Shown here: in pieces, positions 45,358-54,078 of the stretch
How the letters are laid out: each line of letters begins with the position of its first letter
How positions within the stretch are numbered: position 1 is the first letter of the stretch
Assembly: GCA_019637795.1 (NCBI GenBank)
Contig: JAHBUY010000005.1
Location: forward strand, 584,902 to 648,901
Origin: a bacterium
GTDB lineage: Bacteria > Desulfobacterota > Binatia > HRBIN30 > CADEER01
Direction: 5' to 3'
DNA length: 64,000 bases
The notes under the pieces: model-generated
Seen by the model: only the letters and a program-made list of their open reading frames with translations
What the model was told of the DNA's origin: nothing
Databases searched by the model: none
Translations under genes and position numbers: made by a program

Positions 45358-47276
45358 GATCGCCGCCCTCCGGCCGTCGGGCGCGACGGACGCGCGGCCG
45401 CGGGACCGGCGCCGGCGAACGCGCGCCACTTGCGCTCGAAGTCGCGCAGGCTCTCCTTCAGCTCCTGGCTGCACTCGGCGCGCCGCACGATGCGACCCGC
45501 GGCGGCGAAGAACGCGCTCATGATCCCCGGCGCCGCCTCGAGCGGCGGCTCGAAGAAGGCGCTGACGTCGGGATTGACGGCGCGGCCGAAGCGCTGCTGC
45601 ATGTAGGTGGCGGAGACCCAGAGATCGGAGAGGCCGCCGAGCGGCGTCAGGTCATAGATCCAGCGCACGCCGGGCAGCGCGGCGATCGGGTTCGCATCGC
45701 GCGGGCCGGCGATGCAATTGCACGCGAACAGCAGGTCGGCGCCGACGTCGCGCAGGATGCGGGCCGGAATCAGCAGCGCCAAAGCCCCGTCCGCGTAGCG
45801 CACCCGCGAGCCCGCGTCGTCCCGGCTCACCGGCGCGAACAACAGCGGGGCGGCACCGCTCACCTGCACGGCGTCGCCCAGCGTCCCGGAGACGACACGG
45901 CGGGCGCGCGGCGGCTTCCCGGCCTCCAGGCGCACGGTGACCGGCGCGAACCGCACCTCGGTCTGACCGAGCAGGGTCTTGCCCAGCGTGTGGTCGACGA
46001 CCCAGCCGCCGACCGCCGAGGTCAGGGTGTTGGGCAGCAGCGCGAATTGGTAGAGCACGCCGTCGCGGATCGCCCGCTCGAGGCCGGCGAGGCCATCGCG
46101 GCAATAGTAGGCTCCGAGGAAGGCGCCGCCGCTGACGCCGCTGAAGACGTCGATCGGCACCTTGGCCTGGGCGAGACCCCGCAGCAGCGGGATCACCGCG
46201 TAGCTCGAGGCGCCGCCGCCGCTCAGGGCGATGCCCACGCTGCGGTTGGTCACGGCGCGCGCCCAGCGTTCCGCCGTCTCCCGCGCCCCCGCCATGGCAT
46301 CGACGGCGCGCAGCAGCCGCCGCGCCCGGTCGGGCCCCGTCCCGGCGCGATCCCAGGCGGCCTGGACCGCGTCCGGATCGAGGCGCCAGACGCGGCAGTG
46401 ATCGCGTTCGACCCGCCAGTGGAGAGGGCGCTTCTCGCCGTCCACCTCCACGTCGACCTCCGTTGTGGCGAAGTTCTCGTCCTCGAGCGGGCGCGTCAGC
46501 GCGGCGATGAAGGAGGAGAAGAACGGGCCCTCGTCCTTGCGGGTCCAGTGGTGCACGATCTCGCCATTGACGTAGCGCACCCGGGCGCGCCGCCGGGTCG
46601 CCGGGAACAGCAGCGGAAACAGCGCCGGCGGCATGCGCTTCGGCAGGGTGTCGGTCAGATAGACGATGCGGTGCATGCCGCCGTGGAGCTCGCCGAGCAC
46701 GTCCCGTGGATCGCCGCCGTCCGGAGCGACGAAGAAGCGGTGTAGGCGCCTCCCCGCCATCAGGGGCGTCACGGCGGCGCGGGACACCGTCTCGGGTTCG
46801 CCCATCCGGCCCGGCGCGCCGTAATGATGCGCGACGACCCGTCGGCCCTCGAAGGTGACGACGGTGGTCGGCTCCCCGAACTGCCGGCTGATCGCGTGGG
46901 CGAGAACGTGGGTCATCGCCTCGAGCGGCACGGCCAAGCCGTCCTTCTTCGTCACCCAGATGCGGTGCACCGTCGCCTGCTGCGCCCGCGCCGCGCGCCG
47001 GGCGCGGCGGTGCAACTGCGCGCTGCGCAACAACGCCGGCGACGCCAGGCGGGCGCGCACCAGCAGGTGGTGATCCGATTGCAGCCCGGGCTCGTGGTCC
47101 TCGGTCACCTCGATCAGGTCCGCCAGCAGCCGTACGCTGCTGCGTATCCAGAGCGTCCGGGCGCGCAACGCGTTGACGTCGCGGGTCTCGCCGCCGAAGT
47201 CGGGTGCCGGCCTCGGCAGCGGGCCGGGGGCGAGATCGAGCTCGCGGGGATCGAACCTGGTCGGGCCCAGTGCCAT
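45354..47276 (-). CDS. Patatin-like phospholipase
   Basis: 640 residues. The patatin oxyanion loop ALSGGGASSY (about 350), nucleophile elbow GVSGG (about 379) and Asp in YADGALAL (about 495) form the Ser-Asp dyad. A long N-terminal region of about 340 residues, with charged and His/Arg-rich segments, is not recognised. The enzyme would release acyl chains from phospholipids. It starts 14 bp after the upstream methyltransferase (GGAGAGAGGA ribosome site) and is coupled by ATGA to the KAS III-like gene. It could supply acyl groups to the pathway. Confidence 0.87.
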   Translation of the reverse strand: MALGPTRFDPRELDLAPGPLPRPAPDFGGETRDVNALRARTLWIRSSVRLLADLIEVTEDHEPGLQSDHHLLVRARLASPALLRSAQLHRRARRAARAQQATVHRIWVTKKDGLAVPLEAMTHVLAHAISRQFGEPTTVVTFEGRRVVAHHYGAPGRMGEPETVSRAAVTPLMAGRRLHRFFVAPDGGDPRDVLGELHGGMHRIVYLTDTLPKRMPPALFPLLFPATRRRARVRYVNGEIVHHWTRKDEGPFFSSFIAALTRPLEDENFATTEVDVEVDGEKRPLHWRVERDHCRVWRLDPDAVQAAWDRAGTGPDRARRLLRAVDAMAGARETAERWARAVTNRSVGIALSGGGASSYAVIPLLRGLAQAKVPIDVFSGVSGGAFLGAYYCRDGLAGLERAIRDGVLYQFALLPNTLTSAVGGWVVDHTLGKTLLGQTEVRFAPVTVRLEAGKPPRARRVVSGTLGDAVQVSGAAPLLFAPVSRDDAGSRVRYADGALALLIPARILRDVGADLLFACNCIAGPRDANPIAALPGVRWIYDLTPLGGLSDLWVSATYMQQRFGRAVNPDVSAFFEPPLEAAPGIMSAFFAAAGRIVRRAECSQELKESLRDFERKWRAFAGAGPAAARPSRPTAGGRRS

Positions 47277-47290
47277 CGCGTCCTCTCTCC

Positions 47291-48217
47291 TCAGCGCGCC
47301 GCCCGCAGCGCCGCGCGGGCGACGTGCATGTGGGCGGGGACCTGCAGCCCATCGCTCCGGCCGCGGCAGTAGCGCGCCGCCAGGGCGGCGGAGTCGAGGT
47401 CCTCGACCAGCTCGAGGCCGAGTCCCGCCAGGGCGGCGGGCAGCCGGCGGGGATCGAAGCCGGAAACCCACGGCTCATCGGTCTGGGCGCGCTCCCGCCG
47501 CAGACGCTCCAGGTCGGCCGAGGCGCGGCCGGCGTCGAAGGCATCGAGGTCGAGGTAGTCGAACAGCACCTCGCTGCCGGCACCGCCGTGCGCCGCGAGG
47601 TCGCCGAACAGCGCCAGGTTGGCCTCGCGCGAACGGTACTGGGTGAGGCCGAGGACGGTGAACAGCACCGGCGCGGCGCGGTCGTATGCGGCCTCGCCGA
47701 GCACCTCGCGCAGCGGCCGACGATCCAGGTCGGCGGCGATGAGCCGCACGGCCGGCGGCATGGCGATGCCGGCGAGCGCGAAGCGCTGGCGCTTCAGCGC
47801 CTGGGTCGCCGGATGATCGATCTCGATCATCCGCACCCGCTCGCCGAGCTCGGGATGGCGGCAGGCGAAGGTGTCCATCCCAGCGGCGACGGCGATGTAC
47901 TGGCCGATGCCGCGCGCCAGGCCGGCGAGGGTCGCGTCCTCGGCCCAGCGGGCGCGGACGACGATGCCGCCGTATGCCGGATGGGACTGGACGGCGCGAT
48001 CGAGGGCATGCGCCCGGTCGGCGATCGCCGCGATCGCGGCGCGGCGGTCCTCGGGCAGCGCCAGCAGCAGGCGCTCGAGGACGAACGGGCGCTCGGTCTC
48101 GGCCAGCAGCCGGTCGCCGTAGGGATCGTCGAGCAGCGGCGGCCGATCGCACCGGGTGTGCACGGCGCGCATCAGCGACGCCGCCAAGGCCGTCATGCTG
48201 GCCCGCTGCGGATCCAT
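47291..48217 (-). CDS. SAM-dependent methyltransferase of the leucine carboxyl methyltransferase-like family
   Basis: 308 residues. VAAGMDTFACRHPEL and MIEIDHPATQALKRQR are the SAM-binding and signature segments of the 'putative SAM-dependent methyltransferase' family (related to LCMT, frequent in actinobacteria). It methylates carboxyl or hydroxyl groups in some characterised relatives. GGGGGGAGC precedes the ATG. It heads the six-gene minus-strand cluster; the next gene follows 14 bp later. Substrate unknown. Confidence 0.86.
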   Translation of the reverse strand: MDPQRASMTALAASLMRAVHTRCDRPPLLDDPYGDRLLAETERPFVLERLLLALPEDRRAAIAAIADRAHALDRAVQSHPAYGGIVVRARWAEDATLAGLARGIGQYIAVAAGMDTFACRHPELGERVRMIEIDHPATQALKRQRFALAGIAMPPAVRLIAADLDRRPLREVLGEAAYDRAAPVLFTVLGLTQYRSREANLALFGDLAAHGGAGSEVLFDYLDLDAFDAGRASADLERLRRERAQTDEPWVSGFDPRRLPAALAGLGLELVEDLDSAALAARYCRGRSDGLQVPAHMHVARAALRAAR

Positions 48218-48621
48218 CCGCTCCCCCCGACGACGGCGCACGGAGACGCCGAGACCTCGATCGACGTCGGTCCCCGACACATCGACTCCCTGCCCTGATG
48301 CGCCATGATCCCCGCGCGCCTTCTGCAAGGTTTCGCCGCGGAGCGCAATTGGGACTTCCCCGCACAGCGGATGCCGCGGTGTCCGATGGGCGCCGCGGCG
48401 CCTCCGGGCGCCGCGCATGGCAGGGTCGACGGCAGCCCCCGGGACAGGTCGCAGGCGGCGCGGACGCGCTGCGCCCACGCCGCCATCGGCAGCGATGCCG
48501 TTTCGCGCCCACGCCGCGGCGCGCGACACCGGCCGGCGCGCCGCGCGCGCGGCACGGGAATTGCCTTGTCGCGGACGCAGCCGCGGACCACGACGCCCGC
48601 GGCGAGGAGGAAGAGGTGGAG
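48218..48621. other. 404-bp intergenic region between divergent units
   Basis: Divergent promoters for the lipid cluster and the next plus-strand gene must lie here. I see no credible gene; a perfect 14-bp palindrome GGCGCCGCGGCGCC is at 48389-48402, of uncertain meaning in GC-rich DNA. A GGAGGAAGAGGTGGAG ribosome site ends the region. Confidence 0.45.
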
Positions 48622-49578
48622 ATGACGCGGCGCCCGCACCCGATGCAGGTACTGGAGGACAACTGGCGGACCCTGCTCATCGCGTCGCTGCCCGGCAGCG
48701 GGCTGCGCATCGCGGGCGCGCTCGGCATGACCGGCGGCGACGCCGCGCCGTGGGCGCGCCTCGCCGCGTGGAGCACCGAGCACGGCGTGCTGACGCTGCT
48801 CACCCTGCCGCTGCTCACCGTGATCGCGCTGCTGTGCCATGCCGCGTATCGCGAACATCTGCCGGCGCTGCGCCTGGTCGCCCGCCCGGCGCCCCCGCCG
48901 CCGCCGCTCAGGGCGGTGCGCCTCGATGCGATGACCGCATCGGCGCGCGAGCTGCTGGCGGCGGTGTCGTCGCGGGGCGAGTTCCGGCTGGTGCCGCGGA
49001 TCGCCGGTCCGGCGGTGGTGGCCGCGGGCGCCGGCCCGGACGACGATCGCGAGTTCTACGACCCGACCGACCGCGCCGTGACTCAGCGCTACCGCCAGGC
49101 GCTGGCCGAGCTCGAGCGCGCCGGGCTGATCGAGCGCGACGGCGAGGCGCGGCGACTCAGTCCGCTGGGCTGGCCGGCGGCGCGGCTGCTGTCGCGCCAG
49201 GAGCTCGACCGCATCGCGCTGCGCGCCCGTCATCTGTCGGACGCCGAGCAGCGCCTGCTGCGCCTGATCGCCGACTGCCGCCAGCGCTACAAGGTCGAGA
49301 CGGTGGTGCTGCGGCGCGACGGCTCGGCGGTGAGCGTCGTGTACGGCAACGGCCAGATGGTGCCAGTGCCCGACCGCTGCCCGCGCGCCGAGACGCTGCC
49401 CGACGCGACCGCGGCCGACGCCGCGGCGCGCTTCGCGGAGCTGGTCCTCGGCATGCCGGCGGATTACCTGGTCGTCCTGCCCGATCGTCGTCCCGGGAAT
49501 CCGTTCGTCCTGCGGCTGACCGAGACCGGCCTCCGCTACCGGCGCTACGCCGACGTCGCCTGGGCCGCCGCCGCGTAG
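48622..49578 (+). CDS. Unrecognised protein with one membrane segment
   Basis: 318 residues. One hydrophobic segment at about 54-77 (GVLTLLTLPLLTVIALLCHAAY) leads into a soluble C-terminal domain of about 220 residues. That domain contains a helix-rich stretch (RYRQALAELERAGLIERDG) reminiscent of winged-helix proteins. The function is not recognised. It is preceded by a strong GGAGGAAGAGG and followed by another unrecognised gene in the same direction. The divergent neighbour is the lipid cluster. Confidence 0.65.
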   Translation: MTRRPHPMQVLEDNWRTLLIASLPGSGLRIAGALGMTGGDAAPWARLAAWSTEHGVLTLLTLPLLTVIALLCHAAYREHLPALRLVARPAPPPPPLRAVRLDAMTASARELLAAVSSRGEFRLVPRIAGPAVVAAGAGPDDDREFYDPTDRAVTQRYRQALAELERAGLIERDGEARRLSPLGWPAARLLSRQELDRIALRARHLSDAEQRLLRLIADCRQRYKVETVVLRRDGSAVSVVYGNGQMVPVPDRCPRAETLPDATAADAAARFAELVLGMPADYLVVLPDRRPGNPFVLRLTETGLRYRRYADVAWAAAA

Positions 49579-49711
49579 CCGGTGGTCGCGGCGTTGCCGC
49601 GGTCGTCCCGACGGTCGCGCGTCGGGGTCGGCACTTGTGCTCGCCGCGCCACACGGGCCAGAACACCTGGCGGTGCTCGCACGGACGCCCGACCACGAGC
49701 ACCGATCGCGC

Positions 49712-50467
49712 ATGGCGGCCGCCGACCACATCCTCAGCTTCGCCGAGTACGCCGCGCGGCGGCATGCGACGCCGTACGTGGTCGATCTCGCCGGCGACGG
49801 GCGCCGCCTGCTGCTGTTCGGCGGCCGCCACAGCTCGGATCCCGGCGACCCGATGTTCGCGCAGCTCGCCGCCGCCTTCGCGGCGCTGGCGCCCACCATC
49901 GCGCTGCACGAGGGGACGCCGCCGGCGGTCGAGCCGGAGCGCGAGATCGCCATTCGCCGCCACGGCGAGGCCGGACTGGTGCGGCACCTCGCAGCGCGCG
50001 CCGGCATCGCCAGCGCGAGCCTCGACATCCCGCTGCCCGAGGAGGCGCGCCTGCTGTGCGGCGAGCTCAGCCGCGGCGAGGTGCTGGTCTACCTGGTGGT
50101 GCGACAGCTCGCGTCCTTCAACCGCAAGACGGCGCGCCTCGACTTCGATGCCTACTTCGCCGACTTCTTCGCCCTCATCGGGCCGCCGCTCGGGCTGACC
50201 GTGAGCTGGCCGCTGGTCGAGCGCGAGCACGCCCGCCTGCTCGGCCGGCGGCTCGCGCCGCGGGCGGTGACGGCGCGCGACACCGATCCGATGGGCGACG
50301 AGCTGCCGACGCAGCGCATCGCCCGCCTCTCCAATCGCCGGCGCGACATCCACATGCTCGCGCGCCTGCGGGCGGCGCTGGCCGCCCACCCGCGGGTCTT
50401 CGCCAGCGTCGGCGTCTCGCACGCCGTCATGCTCGAGCCGGCGCTGCGCCACGCCCTCGGCGCCTGA
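49712..50467 (+). CDS. Unrecognised protein with TraB/GumN-like pattern
   Basis: About 251 residues. GGRHSSDPGDPMFAQL, LHEGTPP and the C-terminal FASVGVSHAVMLEPAL recall the TraB/GumN haem-or-metal-binding fold (two conserved His/Glu segments near each end), but similarity is faint. No signal peptide is present with this start; a GTG at 49637 would add 25 residues. It ends 10 bp from the convergent ABC-F gene. Function unassigned. Confidence 0.6.
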   Translation: MAAADHILSFAEYAARRHATPYVVDLAGDGRRLLLFGGRHSSDPGDPMFAQLAAAFAALAPTIALHEGTPPAVEPEREIAIRRHGEAGLVRHLAARAGIASASLDIPLPEEARLLCGELSRGEVLVYLVVRQLASFNRKTARLDFDAYFADFFALIGPPLGLTVSWPLVEREHARLLGRRLAPRAVTARDTDPMGDELPTQRIARLSNRRRDIHMLARLRAALAAHPRVFASVGVSHAVMLEPALRHALGA

Positions 50468-50477
50468 CCGGCGGCCG

Positions 50478-52097
50478 TCAGCGCAGGCCCGGCGCCTCGT
50501 GGCCACTGGCGGCGACGTACTCCAGGTAGCCGCCGCCGTACGGGATGACGCCGTCGGCGGTCAGCTCGAGCACGCGGTTGGAGAGCTGGGCGAGGAAGCG
50601 GCGGTCGTGCGAGACGAAGAGCATCGTGCCCTCGTAGTCCGCCAGGGCGCGCACCAGCATGTCCTTGGTCGCCATGTCGAGGTGGTTGGTGGGCTCGTCG
50701 AGAACGAGGAAGTTGGGGCGGTCGTAGAGGATGCGGGCGATCACCAGGCGCGCCTTCTCGCCCCCGGAGAGCACCCGGCAGCGCTTGTCGACGTCGTCGC
50801 CGGAGAAGCCGAAGCAGCCGGCGAGCGCCCGCAGCGCGCCGCCGCTGGCGGCCGGGAAGGCGCGCTCCAGGGTCTCCAGCACCGTGCCCTGCGGGTCGAG
50901 CACCTCCATGGCGTGCTGCGCGAAGTAGCCGAGGCGGACGTTGGCGCCGAGCGTCACCGTGCCGGCGTCGGAGGCGCTCTCGCCCACCACCAGCTTGAGC
51001 AGCGTCGACTTGCCGGCGCCGTTGACCCCCATCACCGCCCAGCGCTCGCCGCGCCGGACGAGCAGGTCGAACCCGTCGTAGACGACGCGCGCGCCGTACG
51101 CCTTGCGCACCCCGGCGATCTTCACCACCTCGTCGCCCGAGCGCGGACAGGGCGGGAAATTGAACACCAGCGTGCTGCGCCGCTTCGGCGGCTCGAGCTT
51201 CTCGATCTTGTCGAGCTGCTTGACCCGCGACTGCACCTGCGCCGCCTTCGCCGCCTGCGCCTTGAAGCGCTCGATGAAGCGCATCTCCTTGGCCAGTTTG
51301 GCCTGCTGCCGCTGGTAGGCCGCCTCGGCCTGCGCCTCCTGCTGCGCGCGCTGCGCTTCGTAGAAGTCGTAGTCGCCGCCATAGGTGGTGAGGCTGCCGC
51401 CGTCGATCTCGAGGATGCGGTCGACCACGCGGTTCATGAACTCGCGGTCGTGCGAGGTCATCACCAGGGCGCCGTCGTAGTCGGCGAGGAAGCGCTCGAG
51501 CCAGATCAGCGACTCGAGATCGAGATGGTTCGACGGCTCGTCGAGCAGCATGGCGCTCGGGCGCATGAGGAGGATGCGCGCCAGCGCCACCCGCATCTTC
51601 CACCCGCCGGAGAGCGCGCCGACGTCGCCGTCCATCATCTCCTGGCTGAAGCCGAGGCCGGCGAGGATCTCGCGCGCCCGCGCCTCCAGGGCATAGCCGT
51701 CGAGCGCCTCGAAGCGGGCCTGCGCGTCGCCGAAGCGCGCGATCAGCGCGTCCATCTCGTCGCCGCGCGCCGGATCGGCCATCGCCTGCGCCAGCGCCGC
51801 CAACTCGGCGGCCACCGCGGAGACCGGACCGGCGCCTTCCATCACCTCGACCACCGCCGGTCGGCCCGCCATCTCGCCGACGTCCTGGTCGAAATGGCCG
51901 ATGGTCACGCCGCGGTCGATCGAGACCTGGCCGTCGTCGGGATGCTCGGCGCCGGTGATGAGGCGGAAGACGGTCGACTTGCCGGCGCCGTTGGGCCCGA
52001 CCAGACCGATCTTCTCGCCCCGGTGCACCGCCGCCTCGGCTTCGACGAAGAGGATCTGGCGGCCGTGCTGCTTGCTGATCTGGTCGAGGCGGATCAT
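50478..52097 (-). CDS. ABC-F family ATPase (YbiT/Uup type)
   Basis: 539 residues with two tandem ABC domains. Walker A motifs are GPNGAGKS and GVNGAGKS; ABC signatures are LSGGWKMRVALARIL and LSGGEKARLVIARIL; Walker B motifs are LLDEPSNHLD and VLDEPTNHLD. The interdomain linker (QAEAAYQRQQAKLAKEM) is the ABC-F P-site tRNA-interaction motif. There is no transmembrane domain: it acts on the ribosome, not as a transporter. Its start is divergent from a secreted protein gene. Confidence 0.95.
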   Translation of the reverse strand: MIRLDQISKQHGRQILFVEAEAAVHRGEKIGLVGPNGAGKSTVFRLITGAEHPDDGQVSIDRGVTIGHFDQDVGEMAGRPAVVEVMEGAGPVSAVAAELAALAQAMADPARGDEMDALIARFGDAQARFEALDGYALEARAREILAGLGFSQEMMDGDVGALSGGWKMRVALARILLMRPSAMLLDEPSNHLDLESLIWLERFLADYDGALVMTSHDREFMNRVVDRILEIDGGSLTTYGGDYDFYEAQRAQQEAQAEAAYQRQQAKLAKEMRFIERFKAQAAKAAQVQSRVKQLDKIEKLEPPKRRSTLVFNFPPCPRSGDEVVKIAGVRKAYGARVVYDGFDLLVRRGERWAVMGVNGAGKSTLLKLVVGESASDAGTVTLGANVRLGYFAQHAMEVLDPQGTVLETLERAFPAASGGALRALAGCFGFSGDDVDKRCRVLSGGEKARLVIARILYDRPNFLVLDEPTNHLDMATKDMLVRALADYEGTMLFVSHDRRFLAQLSNRVLELTADGVIPYGGGYLEYVAASGHEAPGLR

Positions 52098-52259
52098 GGA
52101 ATCGGCCAGCCCTAGCGCGAACGCGCGCCGCTTTCAGGAGCCCCTCGCCGGGGCACCCGGCGCGCTCGGCCGATGGGATGGGTGCGCCTCGAACCGCCCG
52201 CATCCCGGCAGCAAAGCGCTTGCGCCCCGCATCTCCTCGAGCGAAAGGGGGACTAACTA

Positions 52260-53483
52260 ATGTTGTTTGGTCGAAGCTGCCTCGCAATCGCCGCCGCGAT
52301 CGCAGCCGCCGGCGCCGCGTTCGCCGGGGTGGCGCTGCCGACGCCCACCGGCACGCCCTACGTTCCGCCGACGCCGCCCGGCCTCTTCACCGTCGCCGGC
52401 CACGTCGCCGCCGGGCCCGGTTGCGCCGGCGACCTGGCCGGCGCCACGGTATCGATCTCGCCGGCCGTCGCGCCCGCGGCGCGCACCGGCACCGACGGCC
52501 GCTTCGCCTTCGCCGACCTGACCTACGGCCACTACATCCTGAGCGTCGCTCCCAACTGCCCGCTGATCCCCTGCTATCCGGATCGGGATGTCTTCGTCGA
52601 CGCCAGCGGCGACGTCGCGCTCGATCTCTGCCGCGACGACTGCCCGGCGGACCTGCGGCTGTCGATCCGCCAGGGCGCGCCCGGCGCCCTGGTCGATGCC
52701 AGCGGCCGCTGCGACGCGGCGCGCGGCAACGCGGTGACCATCTGGTTCGACGACCAGCCGCTGGCCGAGGCGACGGCGGACGCGTCCGGGGTCTACCGCG
52801 CGACCGTGACCGTGCCTCTCGATGCGCCGCCCGACGCCGGACACCTGCTGCGCGCCACGCTCGGCGAGCGCGAGATCGCCAGCGCCGAATTCATGACCGC
52901 CTACGGACCGGCGCCGTGCGTCGGCGACTGCAACCGCGACGGCGTGGTCACCATCGACGAGCTGTTGCGCGGCATCCGCATCGCCCTCGGACTCGCCGAC
53001 GCGTCGCTCTGCTGGAGCATCGACGCCTCGCTCGACGGCAGCGTCAGCATCGAGGAGCTGATCGCCGCCGTGCAACGGGCGCTCACCGGCTGCCGCTTGC
53101 CGGACCTCGCGCCCCTCGAGATCGCCTTCTCGCGCTGCCTCCGTCCGACCTGCTACGACATGGCACAGGAGACGCGGTTCATGCAGGTGTGCGTGGCGAA
53201 CCAGGGCGCCAGCGACAGTCCCGGCTTCGTGGTCGTCGAGCAGACCGGCGGCGGCACGGGCTTCGCGCCGCCGCTGCCCGCCGGCACCCAGGAATGCATC
53301 GAGATGCCGCTCGTGCCCGCTCCCGAGATCGCCGTCGACCCCGGAAACGACGTCGTGGAAGAGGACGAGAGCAACAACACGCTCGCCACCGTGCTCGCCG
53401 TGCCGACCAGTTGCGAGGCGACGCCACTGCCCTGCACGCCGACGCCGCCGCCGACCCTCACCCAGACGCCGACCCCGACCTGA
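52260..53483 (+). CDS. Secreted protein with carboxypeptidase-regulatory-like, EF-hand and CARDB domains
   Basis: 407 residues. The signal peptide (CLAIAAAIAAAGAAFA) is followed by a Pro/Thr linker. A carboxypeptidase-regulatory-like beta domain comes next (about 40-120: TGTDGRFAFADLTYGHY). The Cys-flanked EF-hand pair is at about 220-280 (CVGDCNRDGVVTIDELL, DASLDGSVSIEELI). A CARDB-like domain ends in NDVVEEDESNNTLATV, and the tail is PTPPPTLTQTPTPT. The ATG follows AGGGGG and in-frame stops, so the start is firm. Probably an extracellular binding protein. It lies 6 bp upstream of the PPOX gene, an odd pairing. Confidence 0.85.
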   Translation: MLFGRSCLAIAAAIAAAGAAFAGVALPTPTGTPYVPPTPPGLFTVAGHVAAGPGCAGDLAGATVSISPAVAPAARTGTDGRFAFADLTYGHYILSVAPNCPLIPCYPDRDVFVDASGDVALDLCRDDCPADLRLSIRQGAPGALVDASGRCDAARGNAVTIWFDDQPLAEATADASGVYRATVTVPLDAPPDAGHLLRATLGEREIASAEFMTAYGPAPCVGDCNRDGVVTIDELLRGIRIALGLADASLCWSIDASLDGSVSIEELIAAVQRALTGCRLPDLAPLEIAFSRCLRPTCYDMAQETRFMQVCVANQGASDSPGFVVVEQTGGGTGFAPPLPAGTQECIEMPLVPAPEIAVDPGNDVVEEDESNNTLATVLAVPTSCEATPLPCTPTPPPTLTQTPTPT

Positions 53484-53489
53484 GGCGCC

Positions 53490-53876
53490 ATGTCGAAACG
53501 CGCCCCCGCCCGGCTGGAGCCCGAGTCGTACATCAGCCTCGAGACCTTTCGCCGCACCGGCGCCGGCGTGCGCACGCCGGTGTGGTTCGCGACCATCGAC
53601 CGGCGCCTCTACGTCGTCACCGACGGGACGTCGGCGAAGGTCAAGCGCCTGCGCGCCAGCAAGCGCGTGCGCGTCGCCCCCTGCACCGTCCGCGGCACGG
53701 TCACCGGCGAATGGCTCGACGGCACGGGGCGGGTGGTCGCGGACGCGGCGCTGATCGAGCGCGCCCACGCCGCGCTGGTCGAGAAGTACGGCTGGCAGAT
53801 GTGGATCCTCGACGGCGTGTCGTGGCTGTTCGGCCGCATCGGCCGACGCGCCTACCTCGAGCTCGCGCTCGACTGA
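53490..53876 (+). CDS. PPOX-class, F420-dependent-type flavin/deazaflavin oxidoreductase
   Basis: 128 residues. YISLETFRRTGAGVRTPVWF, VTDGTSAKVKRLRASKRVRVAPC and RGTVTG match the 'PPOX class F420-dependent oxidoreductase' family of split beta-barrel proteins. These bind F420, FMN or haem. Assignment to F420 is by family name; the cofactor pathway is not in the window. Short, cytoplasmic, 6 bp after a secreted protein gene. Confidence 0.88.
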   Translation: MSKRAPARLEPESYISLETFRRTGAGVRTPVWFATIDRRLYVVTDGTSAKVKRLRASKRVRVAPCTVRGTVTGEWLDGTGRVVADAALIERAHAALVEKYGWQMWILDGVSWLFGRIGRRAYLELALD

Positions 53877-54078
53877 CCGCGCGGCGGCGCGGAGGGACAC
53901 CGACGAACGGAGCGGCTTGGCGCCAGCCCGCCCCGACGGTGTGCGGCCGTGCTCGCCGACGCCGGTCTCCGGGTCGAGGGCCCCATCTCCGCGGCGCGGC
54001 GCGCCGCGGCGGGCGGCACCGCTCCGGCCGAGGTCGACCTGTCGATTGGGCCGCAGCGCCGGCGCCGCGCCGGGCGCC

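Noticed and set aside
48389..48402. 14-bp perfect palindrome as an operator
   Set aside because: GGCGCCGCGGCGCC is composed only of G and C and is expected by chance in such DNA; noted in the intergenic entry but not claimed.
48305..48625. Short plus-strand open frame in the intergenic region
   Set aside because: Arg/Ala/Pro-rich composition, no ribosome site and no domain; a chance frame.
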